DNA of 64,000 nt from Paraburkholderia aromaticivorans (GTDB lineage: Bacteria; Pseudomonadota; Gammaproteobacteria; Burkholderiales; Burkholderiaceae). This document shows positions 38,101 through 46,262 of the stretch, in pieces. A program made the position numbers and the translations under genes. Under the pieces are notes generated by a model that was not told where the DNA came from, made no database searches, and worked only from the letters and a program-made list of their open reading frames with translations. Position 1 is the stretch's first letter. Every line of letters begins with the position of its first letter. The stretch covers positions 3,286,001 through 3,350,000 of the forward strand of contig NZ_CP051515.1 in the NCBI RefSeq assembly GCF_012689525.1. Direction: 5' to 3'.

Positions 38101-38309
38101 GCGAACAGGCTCTGCACGCCACGTAGCAAGAGTTCATACGTGCCCATGCGCTGCTCGATGCGGCTGACCGCATCGCCCAGCGAATAGTTGAACTGGGACA
38201 GCAGTTCATGACGGGCGGCTTGCCGCTCATGGTCCCACAGCATCCACGTCACGCTGAGCGCGGCGGACAGGACCAGAAACGGAAGCAGGACGAGGCGCGC
38301 CCAGTTCAC
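35199..38309 (-). CDS. CHASE-PAS-PAS-GGDEF-EAL signalling protein
   Basis: This 1036-residue inner-membrane c-di-GMP enzyme has the following order: TM helix (about 5-24), periplasmic CHASE domain (about 70-270, VGTLNLDANFSGIQAIGIV), second TM (about 308-330), PAS with PAC (about 345-465), a second PAS (about 470-590, with ASATILRVNSAFTECTGY), GGDEF (about 600-765) and EAL (about 775-1025). The cyclase signature RVGGDEF and the phosphodiesterase EALVRW are both intact, so both activities are possible. Its ATG overlaps the stop of the upstream solute-binding protein gene (ATGA), so the two are translationally coupled, suggesting that the binding protein feeds the sensor. Confidence 0.93.
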   Translation of the reverse strand: MNWARLVLLPFLVLSAALSVTWMLWDHERQAARHELLSQFNYSLGDAVSRIEQRMGTYELLLRGVQSLFASTGEIDRDRFRDYVGTLNLDANFSGIQAIGIVAWVPATQKIEHIAAIRRQGVPDYAIEPKGSRENYAPIIQREPFIGINRAAPGFDAWADPVRRRALEKARDSGMATLSGKVRLSVDAGGNARPGFIMYLPIYARGQPQDSVAQRRAHLVGWVFASFRMHDVIASLYGEQPPGLTIAIYDGVETSAAALLHRTPEAPGHHRAADMSANEYLVVGGHDWTLSMSAQDDFKARFGRNAALPIASTGTGLSLLLALLTWLMMTGRGRAMRLASAMTKELRENEEKFRAIADCTVNWEIWWGPDGKPRWINSAVEAYIGYTVDECMALPDFAGTVIYPEDIPRVAPEFQKALQGLRGDDLEFRCVRKDGSLMWLSASWVPITDSKGEFIGFRTSGRDITERKQVEAELRIAAVAFDSMEPMMITDASATILRVNSAFTECTGYTAEEIVGQTPRVLRSGRHDAAFFQEMWEAIHGAGGWQGEIWDRRKNGEVYPKWLTISAVMSEDGIVSHYVGTHHDITERKIAEERIKELAFFDALTRLPNRTLLLDRLRQAITASARNEACGALLFIDLDHFKTLNDTLGHDKGDLLLQQVAQRLADSVLESDTVARVGGDEFVVVLGNLHKNRQEAANQTEAVGERILAVLGSPYQLGKIEYRTSASIGATVFRGHQASIDELLKQADLAMYKSKERGRNAVRFFDPDMQTVVVQRAALEAGLRNAIEDNQFLLHYQAQVVGTRVTGAEALVRWQHPQRGIVPPAEFIPLAEETGLILALGSWVLEAACAQLAQWATRPDMAHLTIAVNVSVQQFREADFVANVLTIIGRTGARPDRLKLELTESVLVDNVQDIIEKMSALKAKGIVFALDDFGIGYSSLSYLKRLPLDQLKIDRSFVRDVLVDPNDAVIARTIVALARSLGLGVIAEGVETEAQRDFLAAAGCYAYQGYYFCRPLPIEDFEALLSSVETRQCVAE

Positions 38310-39142
38310 GGCTGCGTCTTGAAATCGACCATCGAATCGGCGAGGTCAGGTTTGAAATACTTCTCGAAGATGCGCCGCACGGTGCCGTCCGCGCGCATCT
38401 CATTCACCAGCGCGCGCCACTTTTCCCGCTCGGCTGGCGACAGTGCCTTCTTCGACATGATGAGGCCGTGACGGACGGCGGGATCGTCGAATTCCACGAT
38501 GGTGGTCACGTCGCGGATTTTCTTCTCATCGATTGCAGGGTAATCGAAAGGCTCGATGATCATGCCTTGAATGCGCCGGAGAATCAGCGCCTGATACAGC
38601 GGATCCAGACCGCCGGCCTGGCTGACACGGTTTTCGGCCGACAGCTTGTCGACCAGCCGGTTGGCCGATTCGCTATAGCGGAAGCTGCGGATGACGCCGA
38701 GCTGAAACTGGTCGTTGTGTTCGAAGTCGGCCAGCCGATGAATTCCGGCGTCCTTGCGCACCAACAGATAGTACTTGTTGCTGAAGTACCAGGCGAAATC
38801 CGCGTATTCATTACGCTCGTCGTTGGCAATGCCCGACAGGCTGAAATCCAGTCCGCCCGATTCAATCAGCTTCCAGATCCGGGCTCGCGACATCAGGCTG
38901 ACTCTGATCTGGCAACCGCTGCGGCGGATCAGTTCGTCAGCGAAGTCCTTGTCGATCCCGGTGTCCGTGTCGACGGAATAGAGCAGACCGTGATCATGTA
39001 AAGCGAGCGTAAACGAACGCGAACATTCGGGACCCGCGGCCATGGCGCTGCCCACGCAGCTTAGCGCCAGCAACAAACCCCCGAGGCAATGTCGAATCAC
39101 AGTGTCTCCGTCGTACGAAGATGACTTGAGTACCGCATTCAA
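38306..39142 (-). CDS. Periplasmic solute-binding protein (SBP_bac_3 type)
   Basis: This 278-residue protein has a signal peptide (hydrophobic CLGGLLLALSCVGSAMA, cleavage near AMA|AG) and a type II periplasmic-binding-protein fold: LLYSVDTDTGIDKDFADELIRR, GLDFSLSGIANDERNEYADFAW, and FEKYFKPDLADSM at the C-terminus. A GTG start a few codons later would also retain the signal. Polar amino acid/His-type binding proteins show this pattern. No ABC permease or ATPase is nearby, and the gene overlaps the downstream GGDEF/EAL gene by four bases, which points to a sensory rather than transport role. Confidence 0.88.
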   Translation of the reverse strand: MNAVLKSSSYDGDTVIRHCLGGLLLALSCVGSAMAAGPECSRSFTLALHDHGLLYSVDTDTGIDKDFADELIRRSGCQIRVSLMSRARIWKLIESGGLDFSLSGIANDERNEYADFAWYFSNKYYLLVRKDAGIHRLADFEHNDQFQLGVIRSFRYSESANRLVDKLSAENRVSQAGGLDPLYQALILRRIQGMIIEPFDYPAIDEKKIRDVTTIVEFDDPAVRHGLIMSKKALSPAEREKWRALVNEMRADGTVRRIFEKYFKPDLADSMVDFKTQP

Positions 39143-39370
39143 TTTTCCCGACGATGACGCCGACGAGATCCTGCTATTTGGTCACTTTGAATGCGGCTAA
39201 TGAGATGCCATTTTTTTACGGACTGGCCAGCATACACCTGTCCGGCTGGGCCAGCGGAACATTCAAACCGAAGGCGCTCTTCACGCGATATCGGCAATGG
39301 GCTGCAGTTCTTGAGGCGACGGTTGTTATTTTTTGCGTGGGAGCGGATTCTGTCGATTTGGAGAACTTCC

Positions 39371-39847
39371 ATGATCAGACGCCTGCTTGCGATTGCTGCG
39401 ATGTTAGCGGGCGTTGTCGTGGCGGCTCCGGCTCGCTCTGACGCAGGTTCGGACAAAGCGGCCATTACGGCGCGACTGCAAGGTTGGGCGGAAGCGTTCA
39501 ATGCCCGCAATGCTGCTGGAGTTTGCGATGTGTTCGCGCCGGACCTAGTTTCAACCGTCCCAGAAGTGCTCGATGGTAACCGGGATGCGCTCTGCGCGAA
39601 GCTCGCCGCGCTGCTGGCCAAACCCGAGTTGAGTCTTCATTACGACAGTCCAGACATTCGCGAGATCATCGTTTCCGGCGATATCGCCGTAGTGCGACTG
39701 TTCTGGACACTGACCGCCCGCAAGGGCGGCGAACAGAGCGTAACGCATGAAGCGGGGATGGATATTTTCAAACGGCAAGCGGATGGCAAGTGGTCCATTG
39801 CCCGATTCATGTCGTTTGGCACGACGCCGAATAAGGTTCTTGAGTAA
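39371..39847 (+). CDS. Exported SnoaL/NTF2-like protein
   Basis: This 158-residue protein has a signal peptide (LLAIAAMLAGVVVAAP, cleavage near ARS|DAG). The NTF2-like cone fold typical of the SgcJ/DUF4440 family follows: ITARLQGWAEAFNARNAAGV ... CAKLAALLAKPELSLHYDSP ... GDIAVVRLFWTLTARKGG ... DIFKRQADGKWSIARFMSF. ATG 39371 is chosen because the signal peptide begins there; an earlier in-frame start lacks it. No catalytic residues can be named. It precedes the peroxidase/cytochrome pair by 82 bases in the same direction. Confidence 0.83.
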   Translation: MIRRLLAIAAMLAGVVVAAPARSDAGSDKAAITARLQGWAEAFNARNAAGVCDVFAPDLVSTVPEVLDGNRDALCAKLAALLAKPELSLHYDSPDIREIIVSGDIAVVRLFWTLTARKGGEQSVTHEAGMDIFKRQADGKWSIARFMSFGTTPNKVLE

Positions 39848-39928
39848 GCGCGAGCCGCCAACCAATGGCACTATTCTCCCCACCCTGCTAGATTTCTACT
39901 CAGCCGAATCATTGATCGGGAGAGATCG

Positions 39929-40990
39929 ATGGCCGACAGACCGACTTCTAACGCCTCCGCCGTCCGTTCGCTGGTCCTGATTGCAGTCGTCGTGGCCGCG
40001 CTGGTCGCGGCCTTCGCCTATACGGCCGGCTGGCTGTCGCCGGAGCGACTTACGCCGGCAAAGATCGTCAACGGTCTCGCGCCGCCGGGTGGCGCGGCGC
40101 TCGGCTTCCGGCGCAATCATGCCAAGGGCATCTGCTTTACCGGCACCTTCGAATCGACTGGTGGAGCTGCGGCCCTCTCCAAGGCGCCGATGTTCGCGCC
40201 TGGCTCGTATCCGGTCACAGGACGATTCAACCTCGGTACGCCCGACCCCAAAGCGCCGGACGCCACGGTTAGGGTGCGAGGCCTCAGCCTGCGCATCGTC
40301 GGACCGGATGGAAGCGAATGGCGCACGGCGATGATCGACACGCCCTTCTTCCCGGTCGCCACGCCGCAAGCGTTCTACGCTCTGCTGCAGGCCTCGGCCA
40401 ACATGAGCGATCCGGACGCGATGAAGAATTTTGTCGCCGCGCACCCGGAGTTCGGCACGTTTGTCGGCTGGGCCGGCAGCGCGCCGTGGACGGCCTCGTA
40501 CGCGCAGGAGCGCTACAACAGCCTCAATAGCTTCATCTTCACGAATGCCGAGGGGCAGGAGCAACCCGTGCGCTGGTCCTTCGTACCGGCCGCGCAGCCC
40601 GAGGCTGTCTCCCCCGACCAGTTGAAGGAGAAAGGCGCCGACTTCCTCGCCGCGGATATCACGCAGCGAGTGCAGAGCGCGCCGCAACGCTGGACGCTGG
40701 TCATCACCGCCGCCAATCCCGGTGACCCGACCGCCGACCCCAGCAAAGCCTGGCCGGACGATCGACGCAAGGTGGAAGCGGGGACGCTGGTGGTCAACGC
40801 CATCGAACCCGAGGCCGACGGGCCGTGTCGCGATCTCAACTTCGATCCCACGGTCCTGCCTTCGGGCATGCACGTCTCGGACGACCCGTTTCCCGCCGCG
40901 CGCTCAGCCGCCTATTCCGTCTCGTTCAACCGGCGGACCGCCGAGGATAAGGACTATCCGCGCCATCCGGCAGGAGGAGCCACGCCATGA
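39929..40990 (+). CDS. Membrane-anchored catalase-family peroxidase
   Basis: This 353-residue SrpA-like mini-catalase is much shorter than typical catalases. An N-terminal membrane anchor (about 13-34, VLIAVVVAALVAAFAYTAG) suggests periplasmic placement. Distal-pocket motifs are GFRRNHAKGICFTGTFES (His for heme distal side), FNLGTPDPKAPDATVRVRGL and MIDTPFFPVATPQ; the proximal Tyr region lies toward the C-terminus (DDPFPAARSAAYSVSFNRR). The stop codon overlaps the cytochrome b561 start (ATGA). Such pairs are predicted to reduce peroxides with electrons from the quinone pool. Confidence 0.88.
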   Translation: MADRPTSNASAVRSLVLIAVVVAALVAAFAYTAGWLSPERLTPAKIVNGLAPPGGAALGFRRNHAKGICFTGTFESTGGAAALSKAPMFAPGSYPVTGRFNLGTPDPKAPDATVRVRGLSLRIVGPDGSEWRTAMIDTPFFPVATPQAFYALLQASANMSDPDAMKNFVAAHPEFGTFVGWAGSAPWTASYAQERYNSLNSFIFTNAEGQEQPVRWSFVPAAQPEAVSPDQLKEKGADFLAADITQRVQSAPQRWTLVITAANPGDPTADPSKAWPDDRRKVEAGTLVVNAIEPEADGPCRDLNFDPTVLPSGMHVSDDPFPAARSAAYSVSFNRRTAEDKDYPRHPAGGATP

Positions 40991-41523
40991 CGACCCCGAT
41001 CCACGCTCGCTTCACACCGCTGCAACGCGCGCTTCACTGGCTCATGGCGGTTTGCATTCTGGCGATGCTGTTCATCGGCGTCGGGATGGTGTCCACCGTT
41101 CGGCCGGACTATCTTTCGCTGGTGTCCATCCACAAGCCGCTGGGTATCGTGATTCTCGTGCTCGCGCTGATTCGTCTGGTGGTGAGGTTGACGCGTGGCG
41201 CGCCGCCGCTGCCGGCGTCGATGCCGGAGCCGATGAAACTCGCCGCCCGCCTCTCGCATCTCGCGTTCTACCTACTGATGATCGGGCTGCCGCTGATCGG
41301 CTGGGGCATGCTGTCGGCCGCGGACTATCCCGTCATGGTGTTCGGGATACATTTGCCATCCATCCTGCCGCATAGCAACGGTTTGCACACGTTGCTGTGG
41401 AACGCGCACAGAACACTCGCGCTGTGTTTCTTTGCGCTGATCGTGCTGCACCTGGCGGCGGCGCTTTTGCACGCGCTAGTGAGACGCGACGGCGTGTTTC
41501 AGGCGATGGCGCCCTGGCATTGA
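40987..41523 (+). CDS. Cytochrome b561 family protein
   Basis: This 178-residue, four-helix membrane diheme cytochrome b opens with FTPLQRALHWLMAVCILAML, in which the His after RAL is a heme ligand. It has the second-helix ISIHKPLGI-like VSIHKPLGIVIL, and the last helices WNAHRTLALCFFALIVLHLAAALLHALVRRDG, which supply further histidines. It is translationally coupled to the peroxidase gene by an ATGA overlap and probably delivers electrons to it. The single-subunit length is normal for the family. Confidence 0.92.
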   Translation: MTTPIHARFTPLQRALHWLMAVCILAMLFIGVGMVSTVRPDYLSLVSIHKPLGIVILVLALIRLVVRLTRGAPPLPASMPEPMKLAARLSHLAFYLLMIGLPLIGWGMLSAADYPVMVFGIHLPSILPHSNGLHTLLWNAHRTLALCFFALIVLHLAAALLHALVRRDGVFQAMAPWH

Positions 41524-41792
41524 GAGTGTGAGCGCGTGAACCGGTGAGACGTACCAACACCTCCGGCGATTGAAGCGATGCGGGCGACCTGAACAGGCCG
41601 CCCGCGTCAAACTCTACTGAGTTACCGCATCGACACGCTTACCGCACCTGCCCCTGCTTCCAGGCAATCAGCAGTTGGTCTACTTGACCGTTTCGCCTTG
41701 CGGCTTCTCGTTCGCCAGCTTCTTCCCGCCTCATCAACGAGACGCCGCCGGTTATAGGCTCATGGTCAAATGCGGGTTTTGAGGAGGACTGC

Positions 41793-43691
41793 ATGAGTGC
41801 CGTCAACGATAAAGAAGCCGCTGACCGGACCGTCAAGCTCTATTCGGTACGCGACTTTTTCCGCAGGCCCGAGAAACACCAGTTCACGATTTCGCCGGAT
41901 GGCCGGCATCTCTCGTTTGTGACCCGGCACGCGGGCCGCCAGAACATCTTCGTTCAGGAAGTCGGCCCCGATGGCTCGCCGCTTGGGGACGCGCGGGCGC
42001 TGACCAACGAAACCGAACGCGACGTACCCGGCCACGCCTGGAAAGGAAACGACCGCATTCTGTTCGTCAAGGACTTTGGCGGCGACGAAAACTATCACGT
42101 GTTGTCCGTGCCGATCCATGGCGGCGAACCGGTCGACCTGACCCCGTTCGACGGCGTCAAGGCAAGCATCGTCGACGATCTCAGGGACGATGACCGCCAT
42201 ATCCTGATTCAGATGAACCGGCGCGACCCGCAGGTATTCGACGTGTTTCGCGTCGACGTCGTCACGGGCGCGTTCACCCCGATCGCCGAAAACCCCGGCA
42301 ACATCATGGGTTGGATGACCGATCACGCCGGGAGCCTGCGCGTCGCGACGGCCTCGGACGGCGTCAACACGACCCTGCTCTACCGCGATACCGAGACCGA
42401 ACCGTTCCGCCCGATCCTGACCGCGGACTTTCGCGAAACGGTGTCGCCGCTGTTCTTTACCTTCGACGATCAGCGTTTGTACGTGCTCTCCAATCGAGGC
42501 CGGGACAAGACGGCCATCTTCGAGTTCGACCCGCAGACCGCGCAGGAGGGCGAGCTGCTGTTCGAAACCGAACACGTGGACGTGAGCGGCATGACTTTTT
42601 CGACACATCGGCGCGTATTGACTGCCGCGTGGTATGTCGATGACCGCCTGCATCGGCATTTCTTCGACGAGTGGGCTCGCTCGATCCACGAGGATCTGGC
42701 TCGTCAGTTGCCCGGCCAGGAAATCGCGATCACGAGCATCACACGCGACGAGTCGCGCGCGATCGTGCACGCTTCGAGCGACCTGTCGCCGGGCTCGATC
42801 TGGACATACGATATTGCCAGCCGTCATCTGTCCAGGCTCACTGAGCTCATGCCCTGGCTCGACGCCGGGGACATGGCGCGCATGGAACCGATCCGCTTCG
42901 TCGCGCGCGATGGGTTGCAGATCAACGGCTATTTGACGATGCCCGCGGGCATCGAACTCGGGCAGACGCTGAAGCGCCCGCTTCCATTGATCGTCAATCC
43001 GCACGGAGGACCTTGGGCGCGCGATTCGTGGGGATTCAACTCCGAAGCGCAATTGCTCGCCAATCGCGGCTATGCCGTCTTGCAGTTGAACTTCCGCGGA
43101 TCGACGGGCTATGGACGCGCGTTCTGGGAAGCGAGCTTCGGTCAATGGGGCAAGTCGATGCAAAACGACATCGACGACGGTATCGACTGGCTCGTCGCGC
43201 AAGGTCTGGTCGACCCCGCGCGCGTGGGCATCTACGGCGCAAGTTACGGGGGCTATGCGGTGCTCGCCGGCGTAGCATTCACACCGGCGCGCTATGCGGC
43301 TGCGGTCGACTATGTCGGCGTCTCGAACCTGTTCACGTTGCTCGAATCGTTGCCACCGTATTGGAAGCCGATGCTCGACATGATGTACGAGATGATCGGC
43401 AACCCGCAAACCGAAACGGGCAAGCAGGCGCTGCACGATGCATCGCCGCTATTCTTCGTGGATCGGATCGTGACGCCGTTATTCGTCGCGCAAGGCGCAA
43501 ACGATCCGCGAGTCAAGCAAGCCGAAAGCGACCAGATCGTGAACGCGCTGCGCGAGCGTGGGATCGACGTCAAGTACATGCTCAAAGACAACGAAGGGCA
43601 CGGCTTCCGCAACGAAGAAAATCAGTTCGAGTTCTACGAAGCCATGGAAGCCTTCCTCGCGCAACATCTGGGCGGCCGCTCGGCGGCGTAG
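41793..43691 (+). CDS. S9 prolyl oligopeptidase-family peptidase
   Basis: This 632-residue serine peptidase lacks a signal peptide, so it is probably cytoplasmic. The N-terminal ~370 residues form a beta-propeller (FTISPDGRHLSFVTRH and later blades). The C-terminal alpha/beta-hydrolase has VNPHGGPWARDSWGF, catalytic Ser484 in GASYGGYA, Asp571 in GANDPRV and His603 in NEGHGF. It belongs to the acylaminoacyl-peptidase/dipeptidyl branch. TTGAGGAGGACTGC provides a strong RBS before ATG 41793. The antisense 556-codon frame is a shadow. Confidence 0.93.
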   Translation: MSAVNDKEAADRTVKLYSVRDFFRRPEKHQFTISPDGRHLSFVTRHAGRQNIFVQEVGPDGSPLGDARALTNETERDVPGHAWKGNDRILFVKDFGGDENYHVLSVPIHGGEPVDLTPFDGVKASIVDDLRDDDRHILIQMNRRDPQVFDVFRVDVVTGAFTPIAENPGNIMGWMTDHAGSLRVATASDGVNTTLLYRDTETEPFRPILTADFRETVSPLFFTFDDQRLYVLSNRGRDKTAIFEFDPQTAQEGELLFETEHVDVSGMTFSTHRRVLTAAWYVDDRLHRHFFDEWARSIHEDLARQLPGQEIAITSITRDESRAIVHASSDLSPGSIWTYDIASRHLSRLTELMPWLDAGDMARMEPIRFVARDGLQINGYLTMPAGIELGQTLKRPLPLIVNPHGGPWARDSWGFNSEAQLLANRGYAVLQLNFRGSTGYGRAFWEASFGQWGKSMQNDIDDGIDWLVAQGLVDPARVGIYGASYGGYAVLAGVAFTPARYAAAVDYVGVSNLFTLLESLPPYWKPMLDMMYEMIGNPQTETGKQALHDASPLFFVDRIVTPLFVAQGANDPRVKQAESDQIVNALRERGIDVKYMLKDNEGHGFRNEENQFEFYEAMEAFLAQHLGGRSAA

Positions 43692-43707
43692 CGTCGAAAG
43701 ATCAGCG

Positions 43708-43732
43708 CCGGCCGGTGGTCAACACCGGCCGG
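43708..43732. terminator. Bidirectional intrinsic terminator
   Basis: A perfect 10-bp stem, CCGGCCGGTG / CACCGGCCGG, has a 5-base loop (GTCAA) and sits between the convergent S9 peptidase and marR genes. T-runs on both sides are weak. Confidence 0.75.
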
Positions 43733-43735
43733 GGG

Positions 43736-44272
43736 CTATTCTCCGTGATAGGCCGCGAGAAACTCGTCGGACGCCACTTCGTCCGCGAGCGCCCGCAGCG
43801 TTGTCGCCGAGTCGCGGCCCAACACGTCTTCCACGCGATTGTTCGCTTCAGCCCAAAGCACCAATGCCTCCGACAGGCGCTTCTTGCCAAGGCGTGTAAG
43901 AACGCCGTGTTTTGTCCGCCTATCCTCGGCATCCTGGCGCAATTCCACCAGTCCGTCCCGCACCAGCGGCCTTAGCGCATGCGTCAAAGCCGAAATCTGG
44001 ATGGCGAGCCGAGCCGCCAGGTCCTGCAATGTCGGTCCCTGTTCGCTGCCGCTGGCGGAGAAGCGTTCAATTTCGGCTATCAGGCCGATCTGGGTGGCTT
44101 TGAGGTCGAGCGGCGCCAGCGCCTCGTCATATAACTGGCCCAGTCTGCGCGCGGCGCGCCGTAACGCCGTGTTCGTGCACGCGAGCTCGCCGAGGATATC
44201 CCGCTCATCAGTAGCTGGCCGATCCGGATCGTCCGCGTTCGCCAGTGAAACAATTTTCTTTCCCATACGCAT
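43736..44272 (-). CDS. MarR-family transcriptional regulator
   Basis: This 178-residue winged-helix repressor has the typical MarR layout: N-terminal helices RRAARRLGQLYDEALAPLDLK, LIAEIERFSASG..., HTH LQDLAARLAIQISALTHALR, wing DAEDRRTKHGVLTRLGKKRL and a C-terminal dimer helix. It is divergent from the SDR gene at 44373 and almost certainly binds the TTGAG repeats between them (44279-44353). Ligand unknown. Confidence 0.9.
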   Translation of the reverse strand: MRMGKKIVSLANADDPDRPATDERDILGELACTNTALRRAARRLGQLYDEALAPLDLKATQIGLIAEIERFSASGSEQGPTLQDLAARLAIQISALTHALRPLVRDGLVELRQDAEDRRTKHGVLTRLGKKRLSEALVLWAEANNRVEDVLGRDSATTLRALADEVASDEFLAAYHGE

Positions 44273-44278
44273 AGGATG

Positions 44279-44353
44279 GTTGAGTACTGCACTGTTGACA
44301 AGAGGGCGACGTCTGGTTATATACTTGAGCCCTCAATCATTATAGTTGAGTAC
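44279..44353. promoter_or_regulatory. SDR promoter with MarR operator repeats
   Basis: Near-consensus hexamers TTGACA (44295-44300) and TATACT (44320-44325), with a 19-base spacer, drive the plus-strand SDR gene. Three TTGAG elements flank them: GTTGAGTAC at 44279-44287, palindrome TTGAGCCCTCAA at 44325-44336 overlapping the end of -10, and GTTGAGTAC at 44345-44353. The first also lies just upstream of marR, so one set of sites could control both genes. Confidence 0.75.
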
Positions 44354-44372
44354 CAAACTAACGGAGTCACAT

Positions 44373-45167
44373 ATGACCAGTTCACGGAAAATTGCTGTTG
44401 TCACCGGAGCGTCGTCCGGTATCGGTGCTGTCTACGCGGACCGCCTTGCCGCGCGCGGCTATGATCTCGTCCTTGTCGCACGGCGCGCCGATCGCCTCGA
44501 AGCGCTCGCTGCGAAGGTATCGGCAGCACACGGCGTCAAGGTCGATTCAGTTGTCGCGGACCTGACGAACGACGCTGATCTGGCACGGGTCGAGAAGATT
44601 CTCGCCACTGATCCGGCCGTGCGCGTTCTGGTCAACAACGCAGGTCTCGCGCGACTGCGGCCGGTCGCACAATCCTCCGCCGAGGACACGCGCTCGCAGA
44701 TCGCGCTCAACATCACCGCCCTCACCCGGCTGACGCAGGCCGCCGTGCCGGCGTTCGTGTCGCGAAACGAGGGCGTCATCGTCAATATCTCCTCTGTGCT
44801 GGCGATCCACTCGATTCCCGTCAGCGCCGTCTACAGCGGGACCAAAGCTTTCGTTCTGCAATACACTCGTGGCCTCCAGCAGGAGCTCGCAGAGACTGGC
44901 GTTAAGGTGCAGCTCGTCCTTCCGGCATCGACGTCAACCGAAATCTGGGATGAATCGGGCATCCCACTTTCGGCGCTGCAGAAAGAGTCGGTGATGACGA
45001 CGGAGAACCTCGTCGATGCGGCCTTGTCCGGATTCGATCAGGGCGAAACCGTCACGTGGCCGTCGGTGGCCGACGCGAGCCTGTGGGATACCTACGACAC
45101 TGCCCGCTCGGCGTTGTTTGCCGCAACGCAGGTCGGCAAGCCGGCCCCGCGCTACAAAATCGGTTGA
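44373..45167 (+). CDS. SDR-family oxidoreductase under MarR control
   Basis: This 264-residue classical SDR starts at ATG 44373 with ACGGAGTCAC upstream; an in-frame TTG nine codons earlier lacks an RBS. NAD(P) motif TGASSGIG (about 11-18), NNAGLARL (about 88), catalytic Ser in NISSVLAIHS and YSGTKAFVLQY (Tyr/Lys) are all intact. It resembles the YqjQ/DltE-like group of unknown substrate. Divergent MarR and visible operators suggest it is induced by a small toxic compound. Confidence 0.9.
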   Translation: MTSSRKIAVVTGASSGIGAVYADRLAARGYDLVLVARRADRLEALAAKVSAAHGVKVDSVVADLTNDADLARVEKILATDPAVRVLVNNAGLARLRPVAQSSAEDTRSQIALNITALTRLTQAAVPAFVSRNEGVIVNISSVLAIHSIPVSAVYSGTKAFVLQYTRGLQQELAETGVKVQLVLPASTSTEIWDESGIPLSALQKESVMTTENLVDAALSGFDQGETVTWPSVADASLWDTYDTARSALFAATQVGKPAPRYKIG

Positions 45168-45285
45168 TGATCTTCGGGGGCGCAAAGCGCTTCCGACCAG
45201 CGTCGTTCGCCGCAGTTGCGAGGGCGCTGGCCAAACCGGCAAGCAGACTTCGAACGGTCCCGAACACGGCAGGGACCATGTCGAT

Positions 45286-46257
45286 TTACAGTCCTTTCAA
45301 GAACGCGACTAGCAAGTCGTTCACTTCGGCCGAACGTTCGCGCTGAATCCAATGACCCGCGCCATCGAGAATATGGCAGCCACGCAATCCGGGTAGCACG
45401 CGTGTCAGATTCTCGATACGCGCCTGCGAGCCGGGAAACTTGAGAACGTCGTCTCTCGCGCCCGCCACGAACATCGAAGGCTGCCGGATCACGGCTCCTC
45501 GCCATGCGGCCATCAGTTCCGATGAGCGTCGAATACCGCGGTACCAGTTGAGACCACCTCTAAAACCCGTGCGCGCGAATTCGCCCACCACATAAGCGAT
45601 CTCTTCGTTGGTGAGCCAAGCTGGCAGCGTCTCGGGGTCGACCGTGCTGTCGAGAAAACCTGCGCCGGGCGCCAGTATCCCGGCCACGACGCGTTCGGGT
45701 CCATCGCCCGACATGCTGAAAGTGATGCGTCGAATCGCAGCTTCGGGGTCGGCCTCGAACTCGCGCTCGGCCACACCGGGCGTCTGGAAATACTGCATAT
45801 AGAATGTTCGTATTCCTTGACGATCCAGTGCACTAAGCAAATCCTCCCGCGCAGGCGGATGAAACGGCACGCTCATGCCGACAACGGCACGGAACAGATC
45901 TGGCCGCAACATCGCGGCGTTCCACGCGACCGGCGCGCCCCAATCGTGGCCGACGATCACCGCCTCACTCTCACCGAGCACGTTGACGAGCTCGACCATG
46001 TCGCCCACAAGATGCAGCATCGTGTACGACTCCGCATCCGGCGGCGCATCGGTGCCGCCATAGCCGCGCATATCCGGTGCGATGGCGCGGAAACCCGCGG
46101 CGGCGAGCGCCGCCAACTGGTGTCGCCAGGAGTACCAGGACTCCGGAAAGCCATGACATAGCAGCACTAGCGGGCCGCTGCCCTGGCTGGCCACACGCAT
46201 GCGCAGTGTGCCCACCTGCAGCGTCTCGAGGCGAAGTTCGTGCAAGGTCTGCTCCAT
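45286..46257 (-). CDS. Alpha/beta hydrolase, epoxide hydrolase-like
   Basis: This 323-residue enzyme has HGFPES (oxyanion side, 35-40), DMRGYGGTD and nucleophile Asp105 in GHDWGAPV, diagnostic of epoxide hydrolase/haloalkane dehalogenase-type hydrolases. The catalytic His is in GAGHWIQRE near the end, and the lid contains GIRTFYMQYFQ with a candidate ring-opening Tyr. ATG 46257 is 6 bases past the flavoprotein stop at 46263; a longer frame overlaps that gene. The tight spacing makes it co-transcribed with the flavoprotein and perhaps the GST-like gene. Confidence 0.9.
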   Translation of the reverse strand: MEQTLHELRLETLQVGTLRMRVASQGSGPLVLLCHGFPESWYSWRHQLAALAAAGFRAIAPDMRGYGGTDAPPDAESYTMLHLVGDMVELVNVLGESEAVIVGHDWGAPVAWNAAMLRPDLFRAVVGMSVPFHPPAREDLLSALDRQGIRTFYMQYFQTPGVAEREFEADPEAAIRRITFSMSGDGPERVVAGILAPGAGFLDSTVDPETLPAWLTNEEIAYVVGEFARTGFRGGLNWYRGIRRSSELMAAWRGAVIRQPSMFVAGARDDVLKFPGSQARIENLTRVLPGLRGCHILDGAGHWIQRERSAEVNDLLVAFLKGL

Positions 46258-46262
46258 GAGGT

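Noticed and set aside
41766..43436. 556-codon minus-strand frame opposite the S9 peptidase
   Set aside because: Antisense shadow of a GC-rich gene; residue composition (Arg/His/Ala rich) and no family match.
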